The notes under the pieces were generated by a model. The model had not been told where the DNA came from. It ran no database searches and saw only the letters and a list, made by a program, of their open reading frames with translations. Source: JAAEEP01 sp035529155 (GTDB lineage: Archaea > Thermoplasmatota > Thermoplasmata > Methanomassiliicoccales > JAAEEP01). From it: 13,779 nt of DNA. The stretch covers positions 1 through 13,779 of the forward strand of contig DATKXF010000120.1 in the NCBI GenBank assembly GCA_035529155.1, read 5' to 3'. Shown here piece by piece: positions 1 to 6,223 of this stretch (positions within the stretch are counted from its first letter, which is position 1; each line of letters begins with the position of its first letter). Position numbers and translations under genes: made by a program.

Positions 1-1785
1 GTGAAGGTGGGCAAGGTCATATCTCCAGATAAGCTGTCGGAGGACTGCGCCATGTGCTCATTATCTCCGCTAATGGGTGAGCTGGTAAGGGACAAGCATG
101 TTGATACCAGGACCTTGACCCGTGTGGTTGGATGCAAGGGAAGGGCCGGTGATTTCACCCTGGAACTCGAATCCGGACCATTCTATGTTGACCCAAAACT
201 CTGCAGGTCCTGCGGAAAATGCAGCGATGCATGTCAAATCACCGCCCCGGACGAGTGGAACGTGGGTCTCGCGCTTCGAAAGGCCATCTACCGCCCTTTC
301 TCTCAGTCGATCCCTCCCTCCTACGTCATCGATCCAGAAGCATGCAATAGATGCGGGGACTGTGTTGATTCGTGTCTCTCCCACGCCATCAATCTCACCA
401 AGATGGTTGTCAACGACTCCATCTCAGTCGGTGCTATCGTGATTGCCACTGGCCACGCAGAGATGGATCCCAGTGAGCGTTATGAGCTAGGCTACGGTAA
501 GTATCCTGAGGTTCTTACCCAGATGGAACTGGCAAGACTGCTTGCGATCAATGGACCTACCAGGGGCAAACTAGAACTCAATGGAGAGATCCCCCGCCGA
601 ATTATCATGGTCCAATGCGTGGGTTCCCGTGACCAGAAACCAGGTTCCATACCATACTGCTCCAAGATCTGCTGCATCATGGCGATGAAGCACGCCAACT
701 ACATCATGGAGCACCATCCAGGAATCGAGGTCATCATCTGCTACACCGACATGAGAACGCCAGGAACTTACGAAAGCTACCTTCAGGAGGCTCAGGGAAA
801 GGGGGTGCGGTTGATCAGAGGTCGGGTGTCGGAGGTCCTCAAGAAAGGAGGCGATCTTATGATCAGGCTGGAGGACACCCTGGGAAGTGAGATACTCGAC
901 ATCGACACTGATATGGTAGTCCTGTCCTGTGCCATAGTACCTTCAGAGGGGACCGTTGAGATCGCAAAGACCCTCAATGTCAATTCAACCCCAGAGTACT
1001 TCATCAAGGAAAAACACCCAAAGCTCGAGCCAGGCTGTACAACCTCGCGCGGAATATTCGTATGCGGTACGGCAAACGGAGCAAAGGACATCACGGAATC
1101 CATAGCGCAAGCCCAGTCCACTGCATCCAAGGTGGCCGAGATGATGCTGAACTCCATTGAGATCGAGCCTGATTTCGCCACGATCGATAGCGAATTGTGC
1201 AATCATTGCGGGAGATGCCTGCAGGCATGTCCTCACGGTGCAATATACTCTAACGGGACGGTGAACATCGACCCCATCTCCTGCATCGGGTTGGGTCGAT
1301 GCATAAACAGTTGCCCGGAGAACGCCATCATCATAGTGGGCAACAACGACCAGGAACTCTTTGCGAGGATAGATGGATGCGTTGATGATGGGGATCCTCG
1401 GATCATTGCATTTCTCGACCGTAACATAGGATATGTGGCGGCTGACAACGCGGGCATGAACCGTGTCAAGTATCCTTCCTGCGTCAGGATCATACGCATA
1501 CCTTCCGTCTTCCGACTCAGCTCCAGGCATCTCAAGCATGCTTTCGACAAGGGGATCACCGGGGTGTTCATAGGAGATGGGACAGTGCACGCCTCGAAGG
1601 GCACGGTAGATGAGAGCATATCCAGTCACGTCGATTGCTTGAGATGTGGCATGTTGGAGCTGGGGATCGACCCTCGCAGGATATACTACTACGAGGCCTA
1701 CCTTCCCCATTTCAAGGGGATGGCATCAAGGCTTGAGAAATTCTATCAGAGCATCCAATCCATGGAAGCCACGTCCAGATCATAA
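1..1785 (+). CDS. hdrA: HdrA-type heterodisulfide reductase subunit A with C-terminal MvhD-like domain (5' partial)
   Basis: HdrA proteins are cytoplasmic FAD and 4Fe-4S subunits that pass or bifurcate electrons between hydrogenase or formate dehydrogenase modules, ferredoxin and HdrBC. Seen here: the HdrA-type EDCAMC segment (residues 14-19), ferredoxin sites with cysteines 68/71/74/78 and 115/118/121/125, the QCVGSRDQ motif (205-212) followed by CSKICC (220-225), and two C-terminal ferredoxin sites beginning at C400 and C428. In the last one the second cysteine is Leu431. Residues about 455-590 resemble MvhD (VRIIRI, then KGITGVFIGDG), but the usual cysteine positions hold other residues (VAADNAG, IPSVFR, GDGTVHA); only C546 and C549 remain near the end. 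The N-terminal Rossmann glycine motif expected in HdrA is absent. The gene is therefore probably cut by the window edge, and the GTG at base 1 may be internal. The HdrA call is secure; the partners are unknown. Confidence 0.88.
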   Translation: MKVGKVISPDKLSEDCAMCSLSPLMGELVRDKHVDTRTLTRVVGCKGRAGDFTLELESGPFYVDPKLCRSCGKCSDACQITAPDEWNVGLALRKAIYRPFSQSIPPSYVIDPEACNRCGDCVDSCLSHAINLTKMVVNDSISVGAIVIATGHAEMDPSERYELGYGKYPEVLTQMELARLLAINGPTRGKLELNGEIPRRIIMVQCVGSRDQKPGSIPYCSKICCIMAMKHANYIMEHHPGIEVIICYTDMRTPGTYESYLQEAQGKGVRLIRGRVSEVLKKGGDLMIRLEDTLGSEILDIDTDMVVLSCAIVPSEGTVEIAKTLNVNSTPEYFIKEKHPKLEPGCTTSRGIFVCGTANGAKDITESIAQAQSTASKVAEMMLNSIEIEPDFATIDSELCNHCGRCLQACPHGAIYSNGTVNIDPISCIGLGRCINSCPENAIIIVGNNDQELFARIDGCVDDGDPRIIAFLDRNIGYVAADNAGMNRVKYPSCVRIIRIPSVFRLSSRHLKHAFDKGITGVFIGDGTVHASKGTVDESISSHVDCLRCGMLELGIDPRRIYYYEAYLPHFKGMASRLEKFYQSIQSMEATSRS

Positions 1786-1810
1786 GTTAGACCATTCTGG
1801 GTGGATGAAA

Positions 1811-1888
1811 TGGTGCTCCCGCCGGGATTTGAACCCGAGTCCTCGGCTCGAAAGGCCGAAATGATTGACCGGTCTACACTACGGGAGC
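1811..1888 (-). tRNA. tRNA-Glu (anticodon UUC), CCA encoded
   Basis: Read on the minus strand from 1888. The acceptor stem GCTCCCG/CGGGAGC forms 7 perfect pairs. It is followed by a D-arm of the Glu type, an anticodon stem TCGGC/GCCGA with loop CTTTCGA (anticodon TTC), and a T-arm TCGGG/CCCGG with loop TTCAAAT. The discriminator is A at 1814, and CCA is encoded at 1813-1811. It lies convergent to the HdrA gene, 25 nt from that gene's stop codon. Confidence 0.96.
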
Positions 1889-1919
1889 CGATTTTTCAAG
1901 CGTGGATGCAGGAAACCGT

Positions 1920-1930
1920 ACTTATACTTT
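1920..1930 (-). promoter_or_regulatory. TATA element for tRNA-Glu
   Basis: On the minus strand the sequence AAAGTATAAGT ends about 32 nt before the tRNA 5' end. An archaeal TATA box is expected about 24-31 nt before the start site, which puts initiation near 1897 and leaves a leader of roughly 9 nt. The position fits well; no further proof is available. Confidence 0.55.
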
Positions 1931-1939
1931 GGCGGTCCA

Positions 1940-2045
1940 ATGCCCTAATGGTTCAGGGGTCGATCATCACCCCTATGGTGATAAACCATTCCTGCCATAT
2001 TCCGTCATGAAGTGTGCCTGGCGCATCATTCTTGCGATAGGGCAT
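1940..2045. other. Foldable intergenic element, candidate structured RNA
   Basis: The two ends are perfectly complementary over 8 bases: ATGCCCTA at 1940-1947 and TAGGGCAT at 2038-2045. Inside, ATGGTT (1948-1953) pairs with AACCAT (1984-1989). Within that arm two mutually exclusive hairpins are possible: AGGGGT/ACCCCT (1955-1960/1969-1974) or ATCACC/GGTGAT (1966-1971/1977-1982). A third arm lies at 2007-2029 (ATGA, then TGTGC/GCGCA, then TCAT). There is no credible coding sequence here. The transcribed strand is unclear. A minus-strand start predicted from the symmetric TATA at 2067-2076 falls close to 2043, the base of the closing stem. On the plus strand the first part looks somewhat like the 5' half of a tRNA. 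The function is unknown. Confidence 0.35.
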
Positions 2046-2066
2046 GAGGTACAACCCAACGCAAAA

Positions 2067-2076
2067 TTATATAAAT
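2067..2076 (+). promoter_or_regulatory. TATA box of the aIF1A operon
   Basis: TTATATAAAT is preceded by the A-rich GCAAAA, as for a TFB recognition element. The expected start site is near 2097-2100, just before the GGAGG at 2105. This shows that the upstream ATG codons at 2044 and 2086 cannot be the aIF1A start if this promoter is used. The core TATATA is nearly symmetric, so it might also work on the minus strand. Confidence 0.7.
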
Positions 2077-2115
2077 GGTACGTTTATGTGGGAGTTGACT
2101 GAACGGAGGCTTCGT

Positions 2116-2451
2116 TTGGAAGATCACGAAGAGGAGATGGACGAAGAACAGAGTGAGGAAATCCTTCGCTGTCGATTCCCCAATAAGAAGAGTGGGGAGA
2201 TGCTAGGGATAGCTGATCAGCTACTGGGTGCATCTCGCATTAAGGTGATGTGCGAGGACGGCAAGTCCAGGATAGGCAGGATCCCTGGTAAGATCAGAAA
2301 GAGGATGTGGATTCGCGAGGGAGACTTGGTCATCGTCCGTCCCTGGGACTTTCAAGACGAAAAGGCGGACATCAGGTACCGCTACACCAAGACTCAGGCG
2401 AATTATTTGAGCAAGAGGAAAATGATCCCCAAAAACCTGGACGTATTCTGA
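2116..2451 (+). CDS. eif1A: Translation initiation factor aIF1A
   Basis: aIF1A is the archaeal relative of eIF1A/IF1. It binds the ribosomal A site on the small subunit and helps start-codon selection. The OB-fold core is clear: CEDGKSR, then RIPGK, then MWIREGDLVIVRPW, then the conserved end DIRYRYTK. I chose TTG at 2116 (111 residues) because GGAGG at 2105-2109 sits 6 nt before it and just downstream of the predicted transcription start. ATG at 2137 (104 residues) is the alternative and also matches family length. The acidic N-terminus (EDHEEEMDEEQSEE) is unusual in charge but lies outside the core. It is first in the plus-strand run, 15 nt before RIO1. Confidence 0.93.
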   Translation: MEDHEEEMDEEQSEEILRCRFPNKKSGEMLGIADQLLGASRIKVMCEDGKSRIGRIPGKIRKRMWIREGDLVIVRPWDFQDEKADIRYRYTKTQANYLSKRKMIPKNLDVF

Positions 2452-2466
2452 TTTGGGGGGGCGGAA

Positions 2467-3237
2467 ATGCCTCGGGAGGATATTGAATCCATCCTCGAGA
2501 GAAAGGTCGAGGCCCTTCGGAAGAAGGACAAGAGTACCGAGGACCGAAAGGTCATCGACGAGGTCTTTGATAAAGAGACGCTACTTGCTGTCTACAAGCT
2601 CATGAAAGAGGGCATAGTCGATACGGTCGAGTTTTCGATCTCCACTGGGAAGGAGGGGAACGTGTTCCTCGCCACGACACCGAAAGGGAACTTCATAGCC
2701 CTCAAGATATTCAGGATATCGACGGCCACTTTCAAACGCATATCCAGGTATATAGAAGGTGATCCCAGGTTCAGGGGCATCCTCGGCTCCCATCGCAAGA
2801 TAATCTTCGCATGGACGAACAAGGAGTTCAGGAACCTTCATCGCCTTCATTCCGCGGGGGTCAGGGTCCCGGTGCCCATCAGGTTTCACAGGAACCTGCT
2901 TGTTATGGAATACATAGGTGATGAGAATTCCCCATCCCCTCTATTGAGGGAGGTCGTTCTTGAGGATCCGGAAAAGGTGTACAACACCCTCGTGGATTAT
3001 GTGAAGAGGGCGTATCAGAAGGCGGAACTGGTTCATGGAGACTTGAGTGAGTACAACGTGCTGATTAGAGACGGGGAACCGGTGATCATCGACTGCGGAC
3101 AGGCGTTACTGACGGAACACCCGAACGCCATCGATTTCCTGAAAAGGGATGTGGAGAACCTCAACAGGTACTTCCGTAGATTGGGCGTTAATGTGATGGA
3201 ATCAGAAAGCATGATAAAGATGATCGTTGGAGGTTAG
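2467..3237 (+). CDS. rio1: RIO1-type serine kinase/ATPase
   Basis: RIO1 is an atypical kinase whose ATPase cycle drives late maturation of the small ribosomal subunit. Seen in the 256-residue protein: the RIO P-loop STGKEGNVF (59-67), lysine in ALKIF (K80), the catalytic loop HGDLSEYN (190-197; D192, N197) and the metal-binding IIDCGQ (207-212; D209). The spacing is full length, with no truncation. The ribosome binding site is unusual: a run of seven G (2455-2461) followed by CGG, directly ahead of the ATG. The gene sits between aIF1A and the KH protein and ends on a GGAGGTTAG that also serves as the next gene's ribosome binding site. The short archaeal form lacks the extended C-terminus of eukaryotic Rio1. 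Confidence 0.95.
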   Translation: MPREDIESILERKVEALRKKDKSTEDRKVIDEVFDKETLLAVYKLMKEGIVDTVEFSISTGKEGNVFLATTPKGNFIALKIFRISTATFKRISRYIEGDPRFRGILGSHRKIIFAWTNKEFRNLHRLHSAGVRVPVPIRFHRNLLVMEYIGDENSPSPLLREVVLEDPEKVYNTLVDYVKRAYQKAELVHGDLSEYNVLIRDGEPVIIDCGQALLTEHPNAIDFLKRDVENLNRYFRRLGVNVMESESMIKMIVGG

Positions 3238-3240
3238 AAG

Positions 3241-3780
3241 ATGAGCATGCTGAGGATCCCGATGGATAGAGTCGGCTCCCTCATTGGGAAGGGGGGAGAG
3301 ACAAAGAAGATGATAGAAGATAGGACCAAGACTATTATCAAGGTCGATCCAGAGGGAGAGGTTAGGATATACAACAGGGGGTCAGAAGATCCGTTGATAG
3401 TGGTAAAGGTCACAGATCTGATAAGGGCTGTAGGCCGCGGATTCTCTCCTGAGAGAGCCTTGAGGCTTCTGGATGATGATGAGTATTTCGAAGTGATCGA
3501 TATCCGCGATTATGTGGGTAAGAAGAGCAGCCACGTGATCCGTATGCGTGCCCGGATCATCGGCACCAACGGAAAGACAAGGAGGCTTATTGAAGACCTC
3601 ACAGGAGCCTTTATCTCGATCTATGGCTCATCGGTGTCCATCATCGGTAACTCCATCCAGATGCCCATCGTCCGGAATGCGGTGGACATGCTGTTGAGGG
3701 GCAGTGAGCACTCCACGGTCTACAAGTACATGGAGAGGCAACGCGGCCGTCTTCGCATATCGGAAATGGGATTCGAATGA
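3241..3780 (+). CDS. Two-KH-domain RNA-binding protein, Dim2/Pno1-like
   Basis: The 179-residue protein has two KH modules. The first has the binding loop IGKGGE (15-20); the second has IIGTNGKTR (106-114) followed by LIEDLTGA. This arrangement is the archaeal Dim2/Pno1 family. In eukaryotes Pno1 binds the 3' end of pre-18S rRNA with Nob1, Dim1 and Rio1; the archaeal protein is thought to act on 16S rRNA and can also bind aIF2alpha. The start at ATG 3241 is supported by GGAGGTTA at 3228-3235, which overlaps the RIO1 stop codon and implies translational coupling. It is followed directly by an unrecognised gene. Confidence 0.9.
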   Translation: MSMLRIPMDRVGSLIGKGGETKKMIEDRTKTIIKVDPEGEVRIYNRGSEDPLIVVKVTDLIRAVGRGFSPERALRLLDDDEYFEVIDIRDYVGKKSSHVIRMRARIIGTNGKTRRLIEDLTGAFISIYGSSVSIIGNSIQMPIVRNAVDMLLRGSEHSTVYKYMERQRGRLRISEMGFE

Positions 3781-3789
3781 GTGGTCAGA

Positions 3790-4332
3790 ATGGACTGGTT
3801 AGAAGAACTTGATAAGCAACTGAGCGTTGGACGAGGCAAGAGCGACACGGCGTCCATCGCTAGAAGTATCGTGGAGATCGACCTCAACATCCTGGTGCGA
3901 TTCTCCCTAGGAACAAACGCACGGATGAAGATGCTGCCCAACCAGTGGGATGTGGCAAACTACCATGGTGACAAAACCTGGGAGATCAAGGAGAATTTCG
4001 ACTTTGGAGAGCTGGGGGAGGTCCTTCTGATAGACGAGTCCTCGAAAGGCTCCGCCATTTTCTCCGATTTCATTTTAGTAAAGGGCCAGAACAGAACGAG
4101 AACGAGTTTCATCATCCCCGAGAAGATTGGGGAGGAGAGCAGGTGTGCTTTCTTCGTAGCCTATGAGGCCCGATTGGAAAAGGCCACTCTGGCCGACCTA
4201 TGGAAGGCGATCCGGCCCGGGGTGGAGGCCTGGTATGAATCATTGCTCAGGGAAAATATGACCCCACTGATGGAGGTCTGTGAGAGCAGATACAAGCGAC
4301 AATCTTGTCCGTGTATTCCAGGAAACTTATAA
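3790..4332 (+). CDS. Unrecognised conserved-context protein, 180 aa
   Basis: I do not recognise this protein. It is soluble-looking, with no signal peptide or membrane segment, and mixes helix-like stretches (DWLEELDKQL at the N-terminus, LADLWKAIRPGVEAWYESLL towards the end) with a central beta-rich part (EVLLIDESSKGSAIFSDFILV). The tail carries clustered cysteines (VCESRYKRQSCPC). Base composition and codon use look like its neighbours, so it is unlikely to be a shadow frame or a recent arrival. ATG 3790 is preferred; GTG 3781, directly after the upstream stop, would add three residues, and neither has a good ribosome binding site. It lies between the Dim2-like gene and pus10 in a ribosome-maturation run, which suggests but does not show an RNA-linked role. 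Confidence 0.75.
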   Translation: MDWLEELDKQLSVGRGKSDTASIARSIVEIDLNILVRFSLGTNARMKMLPNQWDVANYHGDKTWEIKENFDFGELGEVLLIDESSKGSAIFSDFILVKGQNRTRTSFIIPEKIGEESRCAFFVAYEARLEKATLADLWKAIRPGVEAWYESLLRENMTPLMEVCESRYKRQSCPCIPGNL

Positions 4333-4334
4333 GA
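4326..4334 (+). promoter_or_regulatory. Possible internal TATA box for pus10
   Basis: CTTATAAGA overlaps the stop codon of the upstream gene (TAA 4330-4332). If TATA starts at about -31, initiation falls at or next to the ATG at 4358. That would give a leaderless pus10 message, which would explain why this gene lacks a ribosome binding site. Confidence 0.4.
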
Positions 4335-4357
4335 ACAGAGGTACAATCCACCGGCTG

Positions 4358-5602
4358 ATGAACGACCTCATCGGCAAGGCGGACGCCGCACTGCAGCGAG
4401 ACCTCTGTGATCACTGTCTTGGAAGATTGTTCGCTCTCCGTTCGACAGGGTTGACCAACGAGATTCGAGGACGAAATCTGAGGTCAGCTGTGGCACTCAT
4501 CAGGTCAATGAGAGATGATGATATGCCCTATCACGAGAAATGCTGGCTTTGCGAGGATATCTTCGATAACGTGGAAAGATACGCAAAGAGTGCTACCAAG
4601 AAACTGATGGAGGTCGAATTTTCCAACTATTTGATTGGATCCAAGGTAGATCCCGCTATCGTAGAGAGAGAGGAAAGGATATGGTCCGAGCTGGGCGGTG
4701 AGGAAGCAGAGCCAATAAAGGCCGAGCTGAACCGAGAGATCGGCAAGGTGGTGGGCTCCTTGACAGGAAAGGAGGTGGAATTCTCCACTCCTGACGTGGT
4801 GGCCATCGTGGACACGAGATTCAGTCATGTGGTCCTGGATACGACGCCTCTATTCCTTTACGGACGGTACCGCAAGCTCAGCCGGGAAATTCCACAGACC
4901 AAGTGGCCCTGCAAGAAATGCAGGGGCAAGGGCTGCGAGAGATGCAATTTCACAGGCAAGATGTACCAGACCTCCGTCCAAGAGATCATCGGGGACCCGA
5001 TACTCGAGGAGGTGAAGGGCGATGAGCATTTCTTCCACGGAATGGGCAGGGAGGACATCGATGCTCTGATGCTGGGAACTGGTAGACCCTTTGTTCTCGA
5101 GGTGAGAGGACCTAAGAAGAGATCGCTTGATCTTGATTCCCTCAACGAGAGAATAAACCTGGAAGGGAAAGGAAGGGTTGAGGTGCTAGGGCTCCGCCCA
5201 TCCTCCCGTGAAGAGGTAAGGCGGGTCAAGCTGGCATCACCTGACAAGAGCTATAGGGTAACAATCAGATTGGATGGAAAGGTTGATAAGGAAAAACTTA
5301 ATGAGGTTGTGCGCTCATTAAGAGGAACTGCGATTATCCAGCAGACGCCTTTGAGAGTCACGCACAGACGGGCCGACAAGGCCAGGGAGAGAAGGATAAT
5401 AGACGCACGCGTTGAGTCCTTCGATGGCGAGATGATAAGCCTGGTCCTGACAATGGAGTCAGGGACTTACGTTAAAGAGTTCGTCCATGGGGACCAGGGA
5501 AGGACCCTCCCAAATCTCTCCCAAGAACTGGGGATCGCCTGCGAGGTGATCTCACTGGACGTGATCGCGATCTCCGATGACGCTAATGAGGAATATCCAT
5601 GA
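4358..5602 (+). CDS. pus10: Archaeal tRNA pseudouridine synthase Pus10
   Basis: Pus10 makes pseudouridine 54 and 55 in the T-loop of archaeal tRNA, the job of TruB in bacteria. The N-terminal part has zinc-site cysteine pairs at residues 17/20 (CDHC) and 62/65 (CWLC), then a THUMP-like region. A second cysteine set, 175/178/183/186, precedes the catalytic domain. The catalytic motif GREDID (230-235) in HGMGREDIDALMLGTGRPF holds the expected aspartate, and the C-terminus has the family signature GTYVKEFVHGDQGRT. ATG 4358 gives 414 residues and places the first CxxC at the usual distance. GTG 4280 would add 26 residues and overlap the upstream gene by 53 nt, so it is less likely. The stop overlaps the L21e start (ATGA), so translation is probably coupled. 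Confidence 0.93.
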   Translation: MNDLIGKADAALQRDLCDHCLGRLFALRSTGLTNEIRGRNLRSAVALIRSMRDDDMPYHEKCWLCEDIFDNVERYAKSATKKLMEVEFSNYLIGSKVDPAIVEREERIWSELGGEEAEPIKAELNREIGKVVGSLTGKEVEFSTPDVVAIVDTRFSHVVLDTTPLFLYGRYRKLSREIPQTKWPCKKCRGKGCERCNFTGKMYQTSVQEIIGDPILEEVKGDEHFFHGMGREDIDALMLGTGRPFVLEVRGPKKRSLDLDSLNERINLEGKGRVEVLGLRPSSREEVRRVKLASPDKSYRVTIRLDGKVDKEKLNEVVRSLRGTAIIQQTPLRVTHRRADKARERRIIDARVESFDGEMISLVLTMESGTYVKEFVHGDQGRTLPNLSQELGIACEVISLDVIAISDDANEEYP

Positions 5603-5889
5603 AGGCATCAAGAGGACCGAGGCGAAGGACCAGGCATGTGCTCAGCAAGAGCCCTAGAAAGAGAGGTCTGTCTCCCATCACTTATGAGTTTCAAGATTTT
5701 GAGGTCGGGGAAAGGGTTAACATAGTTCTTGACCCCAGCATTCATCGAGGGATGCCCCATCCCCGTTTCCACGGAAAGACCGGTACTGTAGTAGGGAACC
5801 AGGGCAAGGCCTTCGTCGTGAAGGTCCGCGATGGAAACAAACTGAAGACGGTTGTTTCTAGGCCTGAGCATCTTAGGAAATCAGCCTAA
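5599..5889 (+). CDS. rpl21e: 50S ribosomal protein L21e
   Basis: A 96-residue, strongly basic protein with the eL21 pattern: an N-terminal arginine/lysine-rich segment with TRHVLSKSPRKRG, a central SH3-like barrel (FEVGERVNIVLDPSIHRGMPHPRFHGKTG), then a C-terminal VVSRPEHLR. It binds 23S rRNA in the large subunit. Its ATG overlaps the pus10 stop codon, and GAGGAA at 5590-5595 provides a ribosome binding site. rpo4 follows 13 nt later, a gene order common in Euryarchaeota. Confidence 0.96.
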   Translation: MKASRGPRRRTRHVLSKSPRKRGLSPITYEFQDFEVGERVNIVLDPSIHRGMPHPRFHGKTGTVVGNQGKAFVVKVRDGNKLKTVVSRPEHLRKSA

Positions 5890-5902
5890 GGAGGTCATAT
5901 CC

Positions 5903-6223
5903 ATGAATCCCGATCGTTATGTTCCACTCGCAGAAGCCCTTGTGATAATTGAGGAAGAGAGTGAGAGCAGGGAGCTCAACACAGACCAGAAGATGGCGTT
6001 GGACCACTCGAAGAAGTTGGTTCGACTTCCCGCCGACAAGGCAAGTGAACTTCAAGAAGCATTATCTAGGCTAGACTTCGTATCTGATGCAATGGCCTGC
6101 AAGATCGTCGATATTACCCCTTCCCACCCTGATGACATCAGAGTTCTCTTCGCAAAGGAGAGATTGATCCTTGAGAAGGAACATATTGACCAGATCTTGG
6201 AGGTCGTTAAGGAACATCAGTAA
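5903..6223 (+). CDS. rpoF: DNA-directed RNA polymerase subunit F (Rpo4)
   Basis: Rpo4 pairs with Rpo7 to form the stalk of archaeal RNA polymerase and corresponds to eukaryotic Rpb4. The 106-residue product has the family features: an N-terminal part with VPLAEALVIIEEE, and a C-terminal HRDC-like helical segment ITPSHPDDIRVLFAKER ending in a helix through HIDQILEVV. ATG 5903 is chosen over an in-frame ATG at 5852 because AGGAGGTC at 5889-5896 lies 6 nt upstream and because the earlier start would overlap the L21e gene. It directly abuts the DUF655 gene. Confidence 0.93.
   Translation: MNPDRYVPLAEALVIIEEESESRELNTDQKMALDHSKKLVRLPADKASELQEALSRLDFVSDAMACKIVDITPSHPDDIRVLFAKERLILEKEHIDQILEVVKEHQ

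Noticed and set aside
985..1710. 241-codon minus-strand open frame inside the HdrA gene
   Set aside because: It lies wholly antisense to a gene with clear family motifs, and its translation shows no recognisable domain.
1959..1981. Minus-strand GTGATGA and CTGA boxes in the structured element
   Set aside because: Spacing between the boxes is about 7 nt, too short for a guide, and a matching first box pair is missing.
1940..2045. 5S rRNA in the spacer
   Set aside because: The general three-arm shape prompted the check, but none of the conserved 5S loop sequences is present.
1902..2102. 66-codon open frame across the tRNA/aIF1A spacer
   Set aside because: No ribosome binding site or family resemblance; it crosses the foldable element and the aIF1A TATA box.
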